DNA of 64,000 nt from Selenomonadales bacterium (GTDB lineage: Bacteria > Bacillota > UBA994): contig JAGXRZ010000010.1 of NCBI GenBank assembly GCA_018335585.1, positions 1 to 64,000 on the forward strand. Direction: 5' to 3'. The translations under genes were made by a program, and so were the position numbers. Below the pieces are notes generated by a model. That model did no database searches. It worked only from the letters and a program-made list of their open reading frames with translations, and had not been told where the DNA came from. Positions 23,852-32,487 of the stretch are shown piece by piece (within the stretch, counting starts at the first letter, position 1; the number at the start of each line of letters is the position of its first letter).

Positions 23852-24364
23852 GTGATCATTGATAAAGGCATGCTGGTTAGGTTCGTAGCGACCGTAATTG
23901 TTGTGGGTGCCGTCGGATACTTCACCATGTATACGCTATGGCCCCCGCAGCCTGTAAGCCGTCTGGAACCACCCGACACAACCATTCCGGTGGGTGGCAC
24001 ACCGGCCCAAACAGAAGGCGATTACTTTGCGGAACATCGTATGGAGCGCGACAGGGAAAGAAGCGCAAGGCTAGAGCTTCTGAAGAACATGATGAACAAT
24101 CCACATCTCGACGCCGCGGCGCGGGCTACGGCACAGATGGAGATTATTAACGCGAGCACGCGGCGTGAACAGGAAAAACAGATTGAGCGCCTGATTATGG
24201 CGCAGGGCTTTGCCGACGCCGTCGTAGTCTTTGGCGAGGGGAACGCGGTTGCCGTAGTGCGCGCCGCAAGCTTGACCGAGGGCGAAGCTCTAACTATAGC
24301 GGAAACAGTCTGCAACATCAGCGGGCTGCATTTACGCAATGTGCGCGTGAGGTTTCGTAAATAA
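23852..24364 (+). CDS. spoIIIAH: Stage III sporulation protein AH
   Basis: The mother-cell channel protein that binds SpoIIQ across the intermembrane space. It has one N-terminal membrane segment (LVRFVATVIVVGAVGYFTMY), a helical linker (EHRMERDRERSARLELLKN) and the ring-building domain (GFADAVVVFGEGNAVAVVRA). GAGGAGG precedes the GTG. It closes the complete eight-gene spoIIIA operon. Confidence 0.95.
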   Translation: MIIDKGMLVRFVATVIVVGAVGYFTMYTLWPPQPVSRLEPPDTTIPVGGTPAQTEGDYFAEHRMERDRERSARLELLKNMMNNPHLDAAARATAQMEIINASTRREQEKQIERLIMAQGFADAVVVFGEGNAVAVVRAASLTEGEALTIAETVCNISGLHLRNVRVRFRK

Positions 24365-24386
24365 GCTGTTTTGGGGATTTAAGTTC

Positions 24387-24395
24387 TGATATAAT
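24387..24395 (+). promoter_or_regulatory. Extended -10 promoter before the Gls24 gene
   Basis: TGATATAAT (24387-24395) is a perfect extended -10 element; no good -35 lies 17 bases upstream (TGTTTT). It would start a new transcript right after spoIIIAH. Confidence 0.65.
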
Positions 24396-24424
24396 AAGCC
24401 CGTAACAAGCAGGAGGTGATCTGT

Positions 24425-24811
24425 TTGGAAAAAGCTCTCCAACACGGTTCAAGCGACGCGGGTACGCTGCGCATCGAGCCGGATGTTGTGGGCACCATCG
24501 CTGGGCTAGCTGCGTGTGAGGTGCCCGGGGTGACGGGCATGAGCGGCGTATCCTTGGTCGAGATGCTGCGCAAAAGCAACCTATCCAAAGGAGTAAAAGT
24601 CACAGTAGGCGAGCGAGAGGCCGCCGTTGACGTATACGTAATACTAGATTACGGAGTCAAGATACCCGAAGTTGCGTTGCGCGTGCAGGAAAACGTGCGC
24701 AACGCCATCGAAACCATGACCGGCCTCGCGGTGGTAGAGGTCAACGTCCATGTGCAATCGGTAGCTGTTCAAGAGACTGCGCCGACGAGCAGGGTTGAGG
24801 CTGTAACCTAA
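24425..24811 (+). CDS. Asp23/Gls24 family envelope stress protein
   Basis: A 128-residue cytoplasmic protein of the alkaline shock (DUF322) family. The conserved core is visible: LRIEPDVVGTIAGLAACEVPGV, then VKVTVGEREAAVDVYVILDYG and VALRVQENVRNAIETMTGL. TTG 24425 is chosen because AGGAGG ends eight bases before it; a GTG at 24416 is part of the Shine-Dalgarno sequence itself. Related proteins assemble under the membrane through AmaP, which is encoded next. Confidence 0.9.
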   Translation: MEKALQHGSSDAGTLRIEPDVVGTIAGLAACEVPGVTGMSGVSLVEMLRKSNLSKGVKVTVGEREAAVDVYVILDYGVKIPEVALRVQENVRNAIETMTGLAVVEVNVHVQSVAVQETAPTSRVEAVT

Positions 24812-24915
24812 AGTTGTGCGGTGCTTTGCGTATGCGGCAGAACATTGGGCTTGTAAGCACGGGTGCTGTATTGGACAAGCGTTGAGTTGTTGAATTTCGT
24901 TGGGGGAGGCTTACC

Positions 24916-25452
24916 ATGACTATTTTTGACCGTATCATGCTGACGCTCTATACCCTAGCCGTCGCCGCCTTGTCCTTACTTGTATTTGGGGCCTTCATTG
25001 GATTTCCCCCAGGGTTCTATTCTGCCGAGCTAGGCGCATTGCTTACCCGGTGGGAGGCAATACTAGTGGCGCTGTTCTTCTTTGTTTTCAGTGTCCGCTT
25101 TCTGTTGTCGGGGATGCGCCGCGAGCGCCCATCGCGCGCAGCCGTCACCCACCACGGTGAACTAGGCGACGTCCGCATCTCCTTAGGTGCCATACGCAAT
25201 TTGGCACAGCGTACAGTCATCGGCATCCGCGGCGTGCATACCGCCAAAGTAAAGGTGCACTTAGCGGACAAGGGGTTGGAGCTAGCGATTGAGCTCTCGG
25301 TGACGCAGGACAGCAACATACCGGTATTGACTACTCAGGTACAGGATGCGGTGCGCAAACACATCGAGGCGTGTACCGGGGTGGTTGTGGTGGCTGTAAA
25401 AGTGCTGGTAGTCGAGATGACGCCTGCGACTTCCCGCGTGCGCGTGCAATAG
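24916..25452 (+). CDS. amaP: Alkaline shock response membrane anchor protein (AmaP-like)
   Basis: A 178-residue protein with two membrane segments (LYTLAVAALSLLVFGAFIGF; AILVALFFFVFSVRFLLSG) followed by a Gls24-like cytoplasmic domain (ISLGAIRNLAQRTVIGIRGV; VQDAVRKHIEACTGV). AmaP tethers Asp23/Gls24 proteins to the membrane. GGGGGAGG lies about seven bases before the ATG. A 104-base gap upstream shows no gene. Confidence 0.88.
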   Translation: MTIFDRIMLTLYTLAVAALSLLVFGAFIGFPPGFYSAELGALLTRWEAILVALFFFVFSVRFLLSGMRRERPSRAAVTHHGELGDVRISLGAIRNLAQRTVIGIRGVHTAKVKVHLADKGLELAIELSVTQDSNIPVLTTQVQDAVRKHIEACTGVVVVAVKVLVVEMTPATSRVRVQ

Positions 25453-25460
25453 GTGGCCAC

Positions 25461-25679
25461 ATGCGAACGATAATTCGAGCGTTGTTGATGCACTACCGCG
25501 GGAGGGTCATCGGCACTGTGGCCGGCATCACGTTTGCGTTGGTTTACTTGTACTTTGGTTTCCTACAGACGCTGTTTATCGGGGCTTGCGCCCTGATTGG
25601 CTACTACATAGGCACTCGCCTAGACGCAGACGAAGACCTGCGCTCACTCCTTGAACGCATACTTCCCCCTGTAGACTAG
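25461..25679 (+). CDS. DUF2273 family small membrane protein
   Basis: A 72-residue protein with the DUF2273 pattern: YRGRVIGTVAGITFALVYLYFGFLQTLFIGACALIGYYIG, two close membrane segments, then a charged tail. It regularly accompanies Gls24/AmaP genes. ATG 25461 is nine bases after amaP with AGGTGG upstream. Confidence 0.85.
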   Translation: MRTIIRALLMHYRGRVIGTVAGITFALVYLYFGFLQTLFIGACALIGYYIGTRLDADEDLRSLLERILPPVD

Positions 25680-25706
25680 CTCTCCCGGACAGAAAGGAGA
25701 CACAGC

Positions 25707-26123
25707 ATGAGCCGTCGCACGGCCCGAGCCGCCGCTATGCAGGCGCTCTACCAGTTAGACACCGGTCTAGTGAGCGTGAGCTCCGCACTCGAATATGCCT
25801 TTCAGGCTACTCCTCTTAGGGAGCAGGACGAGCAGTACGCGCGCGAACTAGTGGCCGGGGCGCTCTCGCGGTTAGAGGAGATAGACTCCCTGGTGAGCGA
25901 GGCACTTGCCGACTGGGCTATCGACCGTCTAGCTAAGGTCGACCGCTCCTTGTTGCGGCTAGCAGTCTCTGAGCTACTCAATCAACGTCCGGATACGCCT
26001 GTCGCCGCGATTATTAACGAATGCATTGAGTTAGCGAAGGAGTACAGCACGGAAGAATCGAGCCGTTTTGTGAACGGTATTTTGGGCGCCATTGCCCGGA
26101 AGCTCTGCGTGAATCAGCAGTGA
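25707..26123 (+). CDS. nusB: Transcription antitermination factor NusB
   Basis: NusB joins NusE and BoxA RNA in rRNA antitermination. The 138-residue all-helical protein has the family start SRRTARAAAMQALYQLD and the conserved VDRSLLRLAVSELL and INECIELAKEYSTEESSRFVNGILGAIAR. GAAAGGAG precedes the ATG. The stop overlaps the next gene (GTGA). Confidence 0.95.
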   Translation: MSRRTARAAAMQALYQLDTGLVSVSSALEYAFQATPLREQDEQYARELVAGALSRLEEIDSLVSEALADWAIDRLAKVDRSLLRLAVSELLNQRPDTPVAAIINECIELAKEYSTEESSRFVNGILGAIARKLCVNQQ

Positions 26124-27100
26124 CAGGAGTTGTACTCGGCGTCGACACCAGTAACTACATGACTTCGGCGGCATTGGTGTCTCTCGCGGGAGAAGTTCTG
26201 GCTGACAGGCGCAAGTTATTGCCCGTACCAAGCGGCGCAGTAGGGCTCAGGCAATCTGATGCCCTATTTTTGCACATTAAGCAGTGGCCCGAGGTACTCG
26301 CAGGCGTGCCCTTGCAGGGCACGTGTGTTAAAGCGGTTGCGGTGAGCATAGCACCGCGACCACACGCCGAGTCCTATATGCCGGTCTTCCTCGCGGGGCA
26401 CAGCTTTGCCCTCTCCCTAGCGCACGGAGCTAGCGTGCCTCTCTACACGTTTTCCCATCAGGAAGGGCACTTGCGCGCAGCGCTTAGCCAGCTGCATCCG
26501 CAACCGAAAGAGGACTTTCTGGCCGTGCAAATGAGCGGGGGCACGACCGATGTCCTCCATGTCAGCCCATGCGCGGCAGGAGGCTACTCGCTGCGGGTAC
26601 TTGCCGCAAGCGTCGACTTACACGCCGGGCAGTTTATTGACCGCGTAGGCGTGGCCATGGGAGCAGAGTTTCCCTGCGGCACGTTCTTGGATAAGCTCGC
26701 CGAGAACCTCAGCGGCGCCCCATACGCCATTCCCTCAGCTGTTAAAGACGGAGAAATTAGTTTTGCGGGCCCGGCTACAGCCGCGCTACGCGCGCTAGAG
26801 CGCGGTGTGCCGCGTGAGGCGGTCGCGGCGGGCGTGTTCCGCTGCATAGCCAACTCACTAGAGAAGGTGCTGCGTAAGAGTATACAGGAGCACCGCGCGC
26901 GCACGATTGTCCTGTGCGGCGGAGTAGCCGCTAACACCCACATTCGCGCGCGCCTCGCGGCACGCATGACAGGAGCTAACTTTATAGCGGCACCTTTAGG
27001 CTTAGCGGGGGACAATGCGGTAGGGACGGCACTTTTGGGTGTGGATAGACTAGCGAATTCGCAAGGAGGCATTTTCGATGACAGCAATCATAGACGGTAA
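26120..27100 (+). CDS. TsaD/Kae1-like paralogue (M22 family, ASKHA fold)
   Basis: A 326-residue ATPase-fold protein related to TsaD but distinct from the essential tRNA t6A enzyme. It has the metal motif SHQEGH, the phosphate motifs GVDTSNYMTSAALV and VQMSGGTTDV, and the GGVAANTHIRARL segment. A second TsaD-like gene between nusB and folD occurs in many Clostridia, and its function is not established. The GTG overlaps the nusB stop; the end overlaps folD by 23 bases. Confidence 0.8.
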   Translation: MTGVVLGVDTSNYMTSAALVSLAGEVLADRRKLLPVPSGAVGLRQSDALFLHIKQWPEVLAGVPLQGTCVKAVAVSIAPRPHAESYMPVFLAGHSFALSLAHGASVPLYTFSHQEGHLRAALSQLHPQPKEDFLAVQMSGGTTDVLHVSPCAAGGYSLRVLAASVDLHAGQFIDRVGVAMGAEFPCGTFLDKLAENLSGAPYAIPSAVKDGEISFAGPATAALRALERGVPREAVAAGVFRCIANSLEKVLRKSIQEHRARTIVLCGGVAANTHIRARLAARMTGANFIAAPLGLAGDNAVGTALLGVDRLANSQGGIFDDSNHRR

Positions 27101-27917
27101 GGCGCTCGGCGAGAAGATTAGGGCCGAGGTAGCAGCCGAAATAGCAGGGAGCTCACTAAAACCCAAGCTTGCCGTAGTGCTAGTTGGGGATGACCCCGCT
27201 AGCCATACCTATGTCGGCATGAAGGAAAAGGCCTGTCGTAGCGCCGGCATCGGGTCTTCCGTGCATAGGTTAAACATTGACGTGACGCAAGCCGAACTGA
27301 TGACACTGATTGGAGAGCTAAACAGCGACGACTCCGTGCACGGTATTTTGGTACAGCTGCCGCTACCTCGCCAGCTTGACCAAATGGCGGTTTTTGGCGC
27401 GGTTAGACCCGAGAAGGATGTGGACGGCTTTCATCCCGTAAATGTCGGCCTGCTGAACTTAGGCTTGCCCGGTGCCCTTGTGCCTTGCACGCCGGCCGGG
27501 GTAATGGAGATGCTTAAGTCTATCGACTACCAGCTCAAGGGCAAACACATCGTAGTGGTGGGGCGCAGCAATGTAGTGGGGAAACCCATGTCGACTTTAG
27601 CCCTCCTAGCTGACGCTACCGTTACCATCACCCACCGTTACACGGAGAACCTAGCGGCTTACACGCGACAAGCCGATGTGCTGATTGTCGCGGTAGGTAA
27701 GGTTAACCTAATCACGGCGGACATGGTGAAGCCGGGAGCCGTAGTCATTGACGTAGGCACAAACAAGGTAGGCAACAAGCTAGTGGGCGACGTAGACTTT
27801 GCCGCGGTTAAAGAGGTGGCCTCATATATTACTCCCGTTCCGGGCGGAGTCGGCCCCATGACTATCGCCATGTTGCTTAAGAACACGCTGCAAGCCGCCA
27901 AAATGCAGCATGGCTAA
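27078..27917 (+). CDS. folD: Methylenetetrahydrofolate dehydrogenase / cyclohydrolase
   Basis: Interconverts methylene-, methenyl- and formyl-tetrahydrofolate. The 279 residues contain the catalytic region SHTYVGMKEKACRSAGI with the conserved Lys, VQLPLPRQ, PEKDVDGFHPVN and the nucleotide-binding GRSNVVGKPMSTLAL. In an acetogen it would also serve the methyl branch of CO2 fixation. AAGGAGG lies inside the preceding gene, and the stop overlaps xseA by 8 bases. Confidence 0.96.
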   Translation: MTAIIDGKALGEKIRAEVAAEIAGSSLKPKLAVVLVGDDPASHTYVGMKEKACRSAGIGSSVHRLNIDVTQAELMTLIGELNSDDSVHGILVQLPLPRQLDQMAVFGAVRPEKDVDGFHPVNVGLLNLGLPGALVPCTPAGVMEMLKSIDYQLKGKHIVVVGRSNVVGKPMSTLALLADATVTITHRYTENLAAYTRQADVLIVAVGKVNLITADMVKPGAVVIDVGTNKVGNKLVGDVDFAAVKEVASYITPVPGGVGPMTIAMLLKNTLQAAKMQHG

Positions 27918-29154
27918 GCCCCTTTCGGTCTTTGAGCTCACGAGCATAGTAAGGGATACTTTGCAGAACAACGAACGGCTGACGAATGTTTGGGTCAGCG
28001 GCGAAGTTTCCAATTTTAAGGCCCATACGTCCGGGCACTGCTACTTTACGTTAAAAGACGAGCGGGCCAGTATTCGCATGGTGATGTGGCGAAACCGGGC
28101 TGCGAGCTTAACCTTTCGCCCTGCGGACGGCATGAAAGTGTTGGCGAGGGGCACGATCAGTGTTTATGAGCGGGACGGCAATTACCAGCTTTATGTCGAT
28201 AGACTGGAGCCGGACGGGCTGGGGTCACTTCATTTGGCGCTCGAACAACTTAAACAGCGGCTCGCCGCCGAAGGCTTGTTTGGCACGGAGCGCAAGCGCG
28301 CGCTGCCGCGTTTCCCGCGCGTTGTCGCGGTGCTGACTTCGCCTACCGGTGCCGCCGTGCGCGACATTGTGACGGTCATGGAGCGGCGCTGGCCTCTGAC
28401 GCAAGTGTTAATCTTTCCAGTGGCTGTGCAGGGGGCCGAAGCCGCGCCCTCGATTGTGAGTGCCTTGGCGGCCGTAGCGGGGTATCCCGAAATCGACGTC
28501 GTGGTGCTTGGTCGCGGCGGAGGTTCCCTAGAGGACTTGTGGGCATTTAACGAAGAGCGCGTTGCGCGTGCCATCTTCACTTGCCCCGTGCCGGTAGTGT
28601 CTGCCGTTGGGCACGAGACAGACTTTACCATTGCCGACCTAGTCGCTGACCTGCGTGCTCCTACTCCTTCGGCGGCGGCTCTCCTCGTCGTACCTGACCG
28701 ACATGAGGTAGAGCGTCACTTAGTTAAGCTTGCGTCGCGCATGTCACGTGACATGGGGAGGAAAGTCTCGACCGCACGGCAATACCTTGACTACCTGTCA
28801 GTCCGGTTGCAGTCGGTTTCGCCGGCGAGCGCTATCGCCAGGAAGCAGCAGATTGCAGACAGCCTTCTGCTCCGCATGCAAAACGCCGTGCAGCGTAGAA
28901 TCGAAGTAGCCGGAAGCGCACTTGCGCAACAAGCCTTGCGCCTGCAGGCCATCAGTCCGCTCAATGTCCTGGCGAGGGGTTACAGCGTGACTCGCGCGGG
29001 AGGGGTAGTCATTAAGTCTGCCGGCAAGGTCACGCTTGGGGATATTCTCACTACGACACTACACAGCGGCACGGTCTACTCTGTGGTTACCGGAAAGGAG
29101 GAGGCGCATGAATTTCGAGCAAACCCTCAAGGAAGTGGAGGAAATTGCAGCTAA
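27910..29154 (+). CDS. xseA: Exodeoxyribonuclease VII large subunit
   Basis: Single-strand-specific nuclease subunit. The 414 residues start with an OB-fold (NVWVSGEVSNFKAHTSGHCYFTLKDE) followed by the catalytic domain with LTSPTGAAVRDI, GRGGGSLEDLWAFNEE, SAVGHETDFTIADLVADLRAPTPSAAA and a long coiled-coil C-terminus ending SPLNVLARGYSV. Its stop lies after the xseB start (47-base overlap). Confidence 0.96.
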   Translation: MAKPLSVFELTSIVRDTLQNNERLTNVWVSGEVSNFKAHTSGHCYFTLKDERASIRMVMWRNRAASLTFRPADGMKVLARGTISVYERDGNYQLYVDRLEPDGLGSLHLALEQLKQRLAAEGLFGTERKRALPRFPRVVAVLTSPTGAAVRDIVTVMERRWPLTQVLIFPVAVQGAEAAPSIVSALAAVAGYPEIDVVVLGRGGGSLEDLWAFNEERVARAIFTCPVPVVSAVGHETDFTIADLVADLRAPTPSAAALLVVPDRHEVERHLVKLASRMSRDMGRKVSTARQYLDYLSVRLQSVSPASAIARKQQIADSLLLRMQNAVQRRIEVAGSALAQQALRLQAISPLNVLARGYSVTRAGGVVIKSAGKVTLGDILTTTLHSGTVYSVVTGKEEAHEFRANPQGSGGNCS

Positions 29155-29317
29155 ACTCGAACAAGGCGACTTGACGCTAGACGAAGCTTTGTTGCTCTAT
29201 GTGCAGGGGGTAGAGGCACTACAGGCGTGTCAGGCGTTGTTGACGGCAGCCGAGCAGAAGGTGGAGATACTAGTCAAGGAAACACGCAAACCTTTCGTCG
29301 GAGAAGTTCCGGCATGA
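29108..29317 (+). CDS. xseB: Exodeoxyribonuclease VII small subunit
   Basis: A 69-residue helical protein (NFEQTLKEVEEIAAKLEQGD, then LTLDEALLLYVQGVEAL) that stabilises the large subunit. ATG 29108 has AAGGAGGAGG seven bases upstream, all within xseA. Its stop overlaps ispA (ATGA). Confidence 0.94.
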   Translation: MNFEQTLKEVEEIAAKLEQGDLTLDEALLLYVQGVEALQACQALLTAAEQKVEILVKETRKPFVGEVPA

Positions 29318-30165
29318 AGCGGTTTGAACTCGCCCGCTATAAGCTGTTAGTTGATGAAGCGTTAGAAACGTTCCTGCCGCGGGACTCCGAACACCCCGCC
29401 GTTATCCATCAAGCTATGCGCTACAGCGTGTTCCCAGGCGGCAAACGGCTGCGCCCGGCGCTGGCTTTGGCTGTACACGAGATGTTTGGCGGTAACCCTG
29501 CGCATTTTCTGCCGGCGGCGGCGGCGATAGAGTGTGTACACACCTATTCCCTTATCCATGACGACCTGCCGGCGATGGACAACGACGACTACCGCCGCGG
29601 TCGCCTCACTACTCACAAAGTCTACGGCGAGGCCATGGCCATTTTAGCCGGAGACGCCATGTTAACGCTGGCCTTTGAGCTAATGACCAATCGCCTAGCG
29701 GAGTACTACAGCGCGGCGAGCGTGCTTAAAAGCACGGCCGAGTTGGCTCTTTCGGCAGGCACTTATGGCTTGGTGGGTGGGCAAGTGGTCGACATTTGGG
29801 CGACGAAGCGGGAAGTCCCCAATCCCACGCAGACGCTTGAGTATATTCACGCCCATAAAACAGGTGCATTGATTACGGTAGCAGCTCGTATCGGTGCTAT
29901 CCTCGCCGGGGCTACAAAAAATGAGCTTACGCACATTACGCGGTTTGCCACGCACCTCGGCCTAGGCTTTCAAATTCGCGACGATATCTTGGACGCGCAA
30001 GAGAGCGAGTCGGGGAAGCTCACATATGTCAGTCTCCTAGGGCTGCCGGGCGCGGAAGACAAAGTCCGCCGCTCTTATGAGGCCTGCCTTGCCGCCCTAG
30101 AGCCACTAGGCGGCAGTTTTCCACTGCAGCAGGCAGCTGACCTTTGTCTCAACAGGAACAGCTAA
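29314..30165 (+). CDS. ispA: Farnesyl / geranyl diphosphate synthase
   Basis: Chain-elongating prenyltransferase using IPP and allylic diphosphates, for undecaprenyl and quinone precursors. The 283-residue protein has the first Asp-rich motif DDLPAMDND (83-91), the substrate-binding GGKRLRPAL and the second motif DDILD. ATG 29314 overlaps the xseB stop; a longer frame upstream belongs to xseB sequence. It is followed by dxs, so isoprenoid genes are grouped. Confidence 0.95.
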   Translation: MKRFELARYKLLVDEALETFLPRDSEHPAVIHQAMRYSVFPGGKRLRPALALAVHEMFGGNPAHFLPAAAAIECVHTYSLIHDDLPAMDNDDYRRGRLTTHKVYGEAMAILAGDAMLTLAFELMTNRLAEYYSAASVLKSTAELALSAGTYGLVGGQVVDIWATKREVPNPTQTLEYIHAHKTGALITVAARIGAILAGATKNELTHITRFATHLGLGFQIRDDILDAQESESGKLTYVSLLGLPGAEDKVRRSYEACLAALEPLGGSFPLQQAADLCLNRNS

Positions 30166-30172
30166 CTCGGGG

Positions 30173-30619
30173 GTGGCTGAGTTGTCTTGGATAGATATTT
30201 TGGAGACCAATCCTATTCTGTACCGTACCTGCTTGGCTTGGCTGGTTGCACAAGGCTCCAAGGTTGTTCTCGCTTGGATTAAGGCTGGCAGGTTTAGCTG
30301 GGAACGCGTAACGGGGGCCGGTGGCATGCCGAGCACGCACTCCGCAGTAGTCAGTTCGTTGGCGGCAGGCGTGATTAGAGTTACCGGTTTTAGAAGCCCA
30401 TACACCGCCATAACCGTCGTTTTTGCCTTAATTGTCATGTATGACGCTACAGGCGTGCGACAGGCCGCCGGCAAACAAGCGGAGGCACTAAACAAAATGA
30501 TTGGCCACTTTATGCTGCATGGCCACATTGGCGAGGAACCATTGAAAGAACTGCTCGGACATACGCGAGTAGAAGTGCTGGTAGGTGCCCTAGTGGGGAT
30601 ACTTATCGCTTATGCCTAG
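30173..30619 (+). CDS. Divergent PAP2 family membrane protein (DUF212)
   Basis: A 148-residue membrane protein with the DUF212 signature GAGGMPSTHSAVVSSLAAG (a PAP2-like phosphatase motif) and YDATGVRQAAGKQAEALN. It may act on lipid or prenyl phosphates, which would fit between ispA and dxs, but activity is inferred. The start is uncertain: GTG 30173 has a weak site, while TTG 30182 is preceded by GGGGGTGG. Confidence 0.82.
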   Translation: MAELSWIDILETNPILYRTCLAWLVAQGSKVVLAWIKAGRFSWERVTGAGGMPSTHSAVVSSLAAGVIRVTGFRSPYTAITVVFALIVMYDATGVRQAAGKQAEALNKMIGHFMLHGHIGEEPLKELLGHTRVEVLVGALVGILIAYA

Positions 30620-30624
30620 AGAGT

Positions 30625-32487
30625 GTGTCGGTTGAGGAGGGAACTGAGCTGCTTGAGCGCATTAATCATCCGCGCGATTTGCGGGGACTGACGGGTAGAG
30701 AGCTAGAAATCCTGGCGCAGGAAATACGCGAACTCGTCATCTCTGTTGTCTCGAAGAACGGCGGACATCTCGCCTCGAATCTCGGTGTCGTAGAACTGAC
30801 TCTAGCTCTGCACCGAGAATTCGAAGCCGGGCGAGATCAAATCGTGTGGGATGTCGGACATCAGACTTATACGCACAAAATACTTACCGGGCGCCGCGAG
30901 CTTTTCGCGAGTCTGCGCCAAGAGGGCGGATTAAGCGGCTTTCCGAAGCGCCAAGAGAGCGCTTTCGACGCCTTTGATACCGGACATGCCACGACCTCCA
31001 TCAGTGCGGCGCTCGGCCTGCTGGAAGCCGCCCGAGGTCTTGGGTTGCGCTCGCACGTCGTGGCCGTGATTGGGGACGGAGCCATGACCGGGGGTATGGC
31101 TTGGGAGGCCATTAACCACGCCGCACATCTGGGAAGACCTTTAATCGTTATCTTAAATGACAACGAGATGTCTATTTCCCAGAACGTCGGCGCCATTGCC
31201 CGCTATCTTAATACATTGCGCACTACGGGTCTCTACCAAAAGACCAAGCACGATGTGCAAGGCGTGCTAAAAGGCATCGGTAGCCTGGGAGATTGTGTCT
31301 GGCGATATGCTACGCGCCTGAAGGACAGCCTAAAATACCTGCTGGTGGGGGGCATGGTCTTTGAGGAGCTTGGCTTCACTTACTTAGGCCCGGTGGACGG
31401 GCACAGCATCCCGGAGCTGACGGCCGTATTGCGGCAAGCCAAGCGGCTCAATGAACCCGTGCTTGTTCACTGCCTGACGGCAAAGGGCAAGGGGTACCTG
31501 CCGGCAGAAAAGCAACCGGACCGGTACCACAGCGCGTCTCCCTTTAGGATAGAGACAGGTGCACGCCTCGACGCTGAAGCGTGCGAACGAACTTTTACGC
31601 AGTTGTTTGGCGAGTCCCTAGTTGCTTTGGCCGCGCGCGACGAACGTGTAGTGGCGACTACTGCCGCCATGCTTGACGCGACGGGCCTCAAAGACTTTGC
31701 GCGCGCGTTCCCTAGCCGCATCTACGACGTAGGTATCGCCGAAGCGCATATGGTGACGTTTGCCGCAGGATTGGCCGCGGGAGGGCTTAAGCCTGTGGTT
31801 GCGGTGTATTCGACATTTATGCAGCGAGCGTACGACCAGTTGCTGCACGACGTGTGCCTGCAGAACTTACCGGTCGTCATTTGCTTAGACCGCGCCGGAG
31901 TGGTGGGAGAAGACGGAGAGACGCATCATGGCCTTTATGATTTGTCGTATCTGCGCACGACCCCCAACATGACCATACTTGCCCCAAGCGGCGAACAAGA
32001 CATGCTCCCTTTGCTGGAGAAGGCTCTCGGTCTAGGTTCGCCCGTAGCTTTGCGTTACCCGCGCGACTTTGCACAGGCATTGCCGGTGGAAGTTCCGGCT
32101 TGCGGCAAGCTGTTCTTTGACGAGGAGCCTGATTGCCTGCTTGTCGGGGTGGGGCCGCTGTTTCTTGAGTGTTACGAGGCCGCGCGGCGCCTTAAGCAGC
32201 AGGGGCTTAGCGTAGGGGTATGGTACTGCCCGCAAGTGTGGCCGCTAGAGGACGAGCTGCTAAGGCACGCGTCGCAAGCTAAGCTTGTAGTTACGGCCGA
32301 AGACAACATTCTGGCGGGGGGATTTGGCGCAAGCCTGGCCGAGGCGCTGGCTGAACTGCCGACGAAACTCGTGCGGCTTGGCTATAGTGATGGCTGTGTG
32401 TCTCATGCTCCGCGCAGTGTGCTACTTCACCGCGCCGGACTCACGGCCGAGGGTGTTGTGGCGGCGGTATGGCATGCCTTCAGTTAA
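30625..32487 (+). CDS. dxs: 1-deoxy-D-xylulose-5-phosphate synthase
   Basis: TPP-dependent first enzyme of the non-mevalonate isoprenoid pathway, condensing pyruvate and glyceraldehyde 3-phosphate. The 620 residues show LLERINHPRDLRGLT, GGHLASNLGVVELTLALH, DVGHQTYTHKILTGR, the TPP motif IGDGAMTGGMAWEAIN to NDNEMSISQNVGA, and the transketolase central domain (VGIAEAHMVTFAAGLA, DRAGVVGEDGETHHGLYDL). A GTG start is used. Its end overlaps tlyA by 14 bases. Confidence 0.96.
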   Translation: MSVEEGTELLERINHPRDLRGLTGRELEILAQEIRELVISVVSKNGGHLASNLGVVELTLALHREFEAGRDQIVWDVGHQTYTHKILTGRRELFASLRQEGGLSGFPKRQESAFDAFDTGHATTSISAALGLLEAARGLGLRSHVVAVIGDGAMTGGMAWEAINHAAHLGRPLIVILNDNEMSISQNVGAIARYLNTLRTTGLYQKTKHDVQGVLKGIGSLGDCVWRYATRLKDSLKYLLVGGMVFEELGFTYLGPVDGHSIPELTAVLRQAKRLNEPVLVHCLTAKGKGYLPAEKQPDRYHSASPFRIETGARLDAEACERTFTQLFGESLVALAARDERVVATTAAMLDATGLKDFARAFPSRIYDVGIAEAHMVTFAAGLAAGGLKPVVAVYSTFMQRAYDQLLHDVCLQNLPVVICLDRAGVVGEDGETHHGLYDLSYLRTTPNMTILAPSGEQDMLPLLEKALGLGSPVALRYPRDFAQALPVEVPACGKLFFDEEPDCLLVGVGPLFLECYEAARRLKQQGLSVGVWYCPQVWPLEDELLRHASQAKLVVTAEDNILAGGFGASLAEALAELPTKLVRLGYSDGCVSHAPRSVLLHRAGLTAEGVVAAVWHAFS

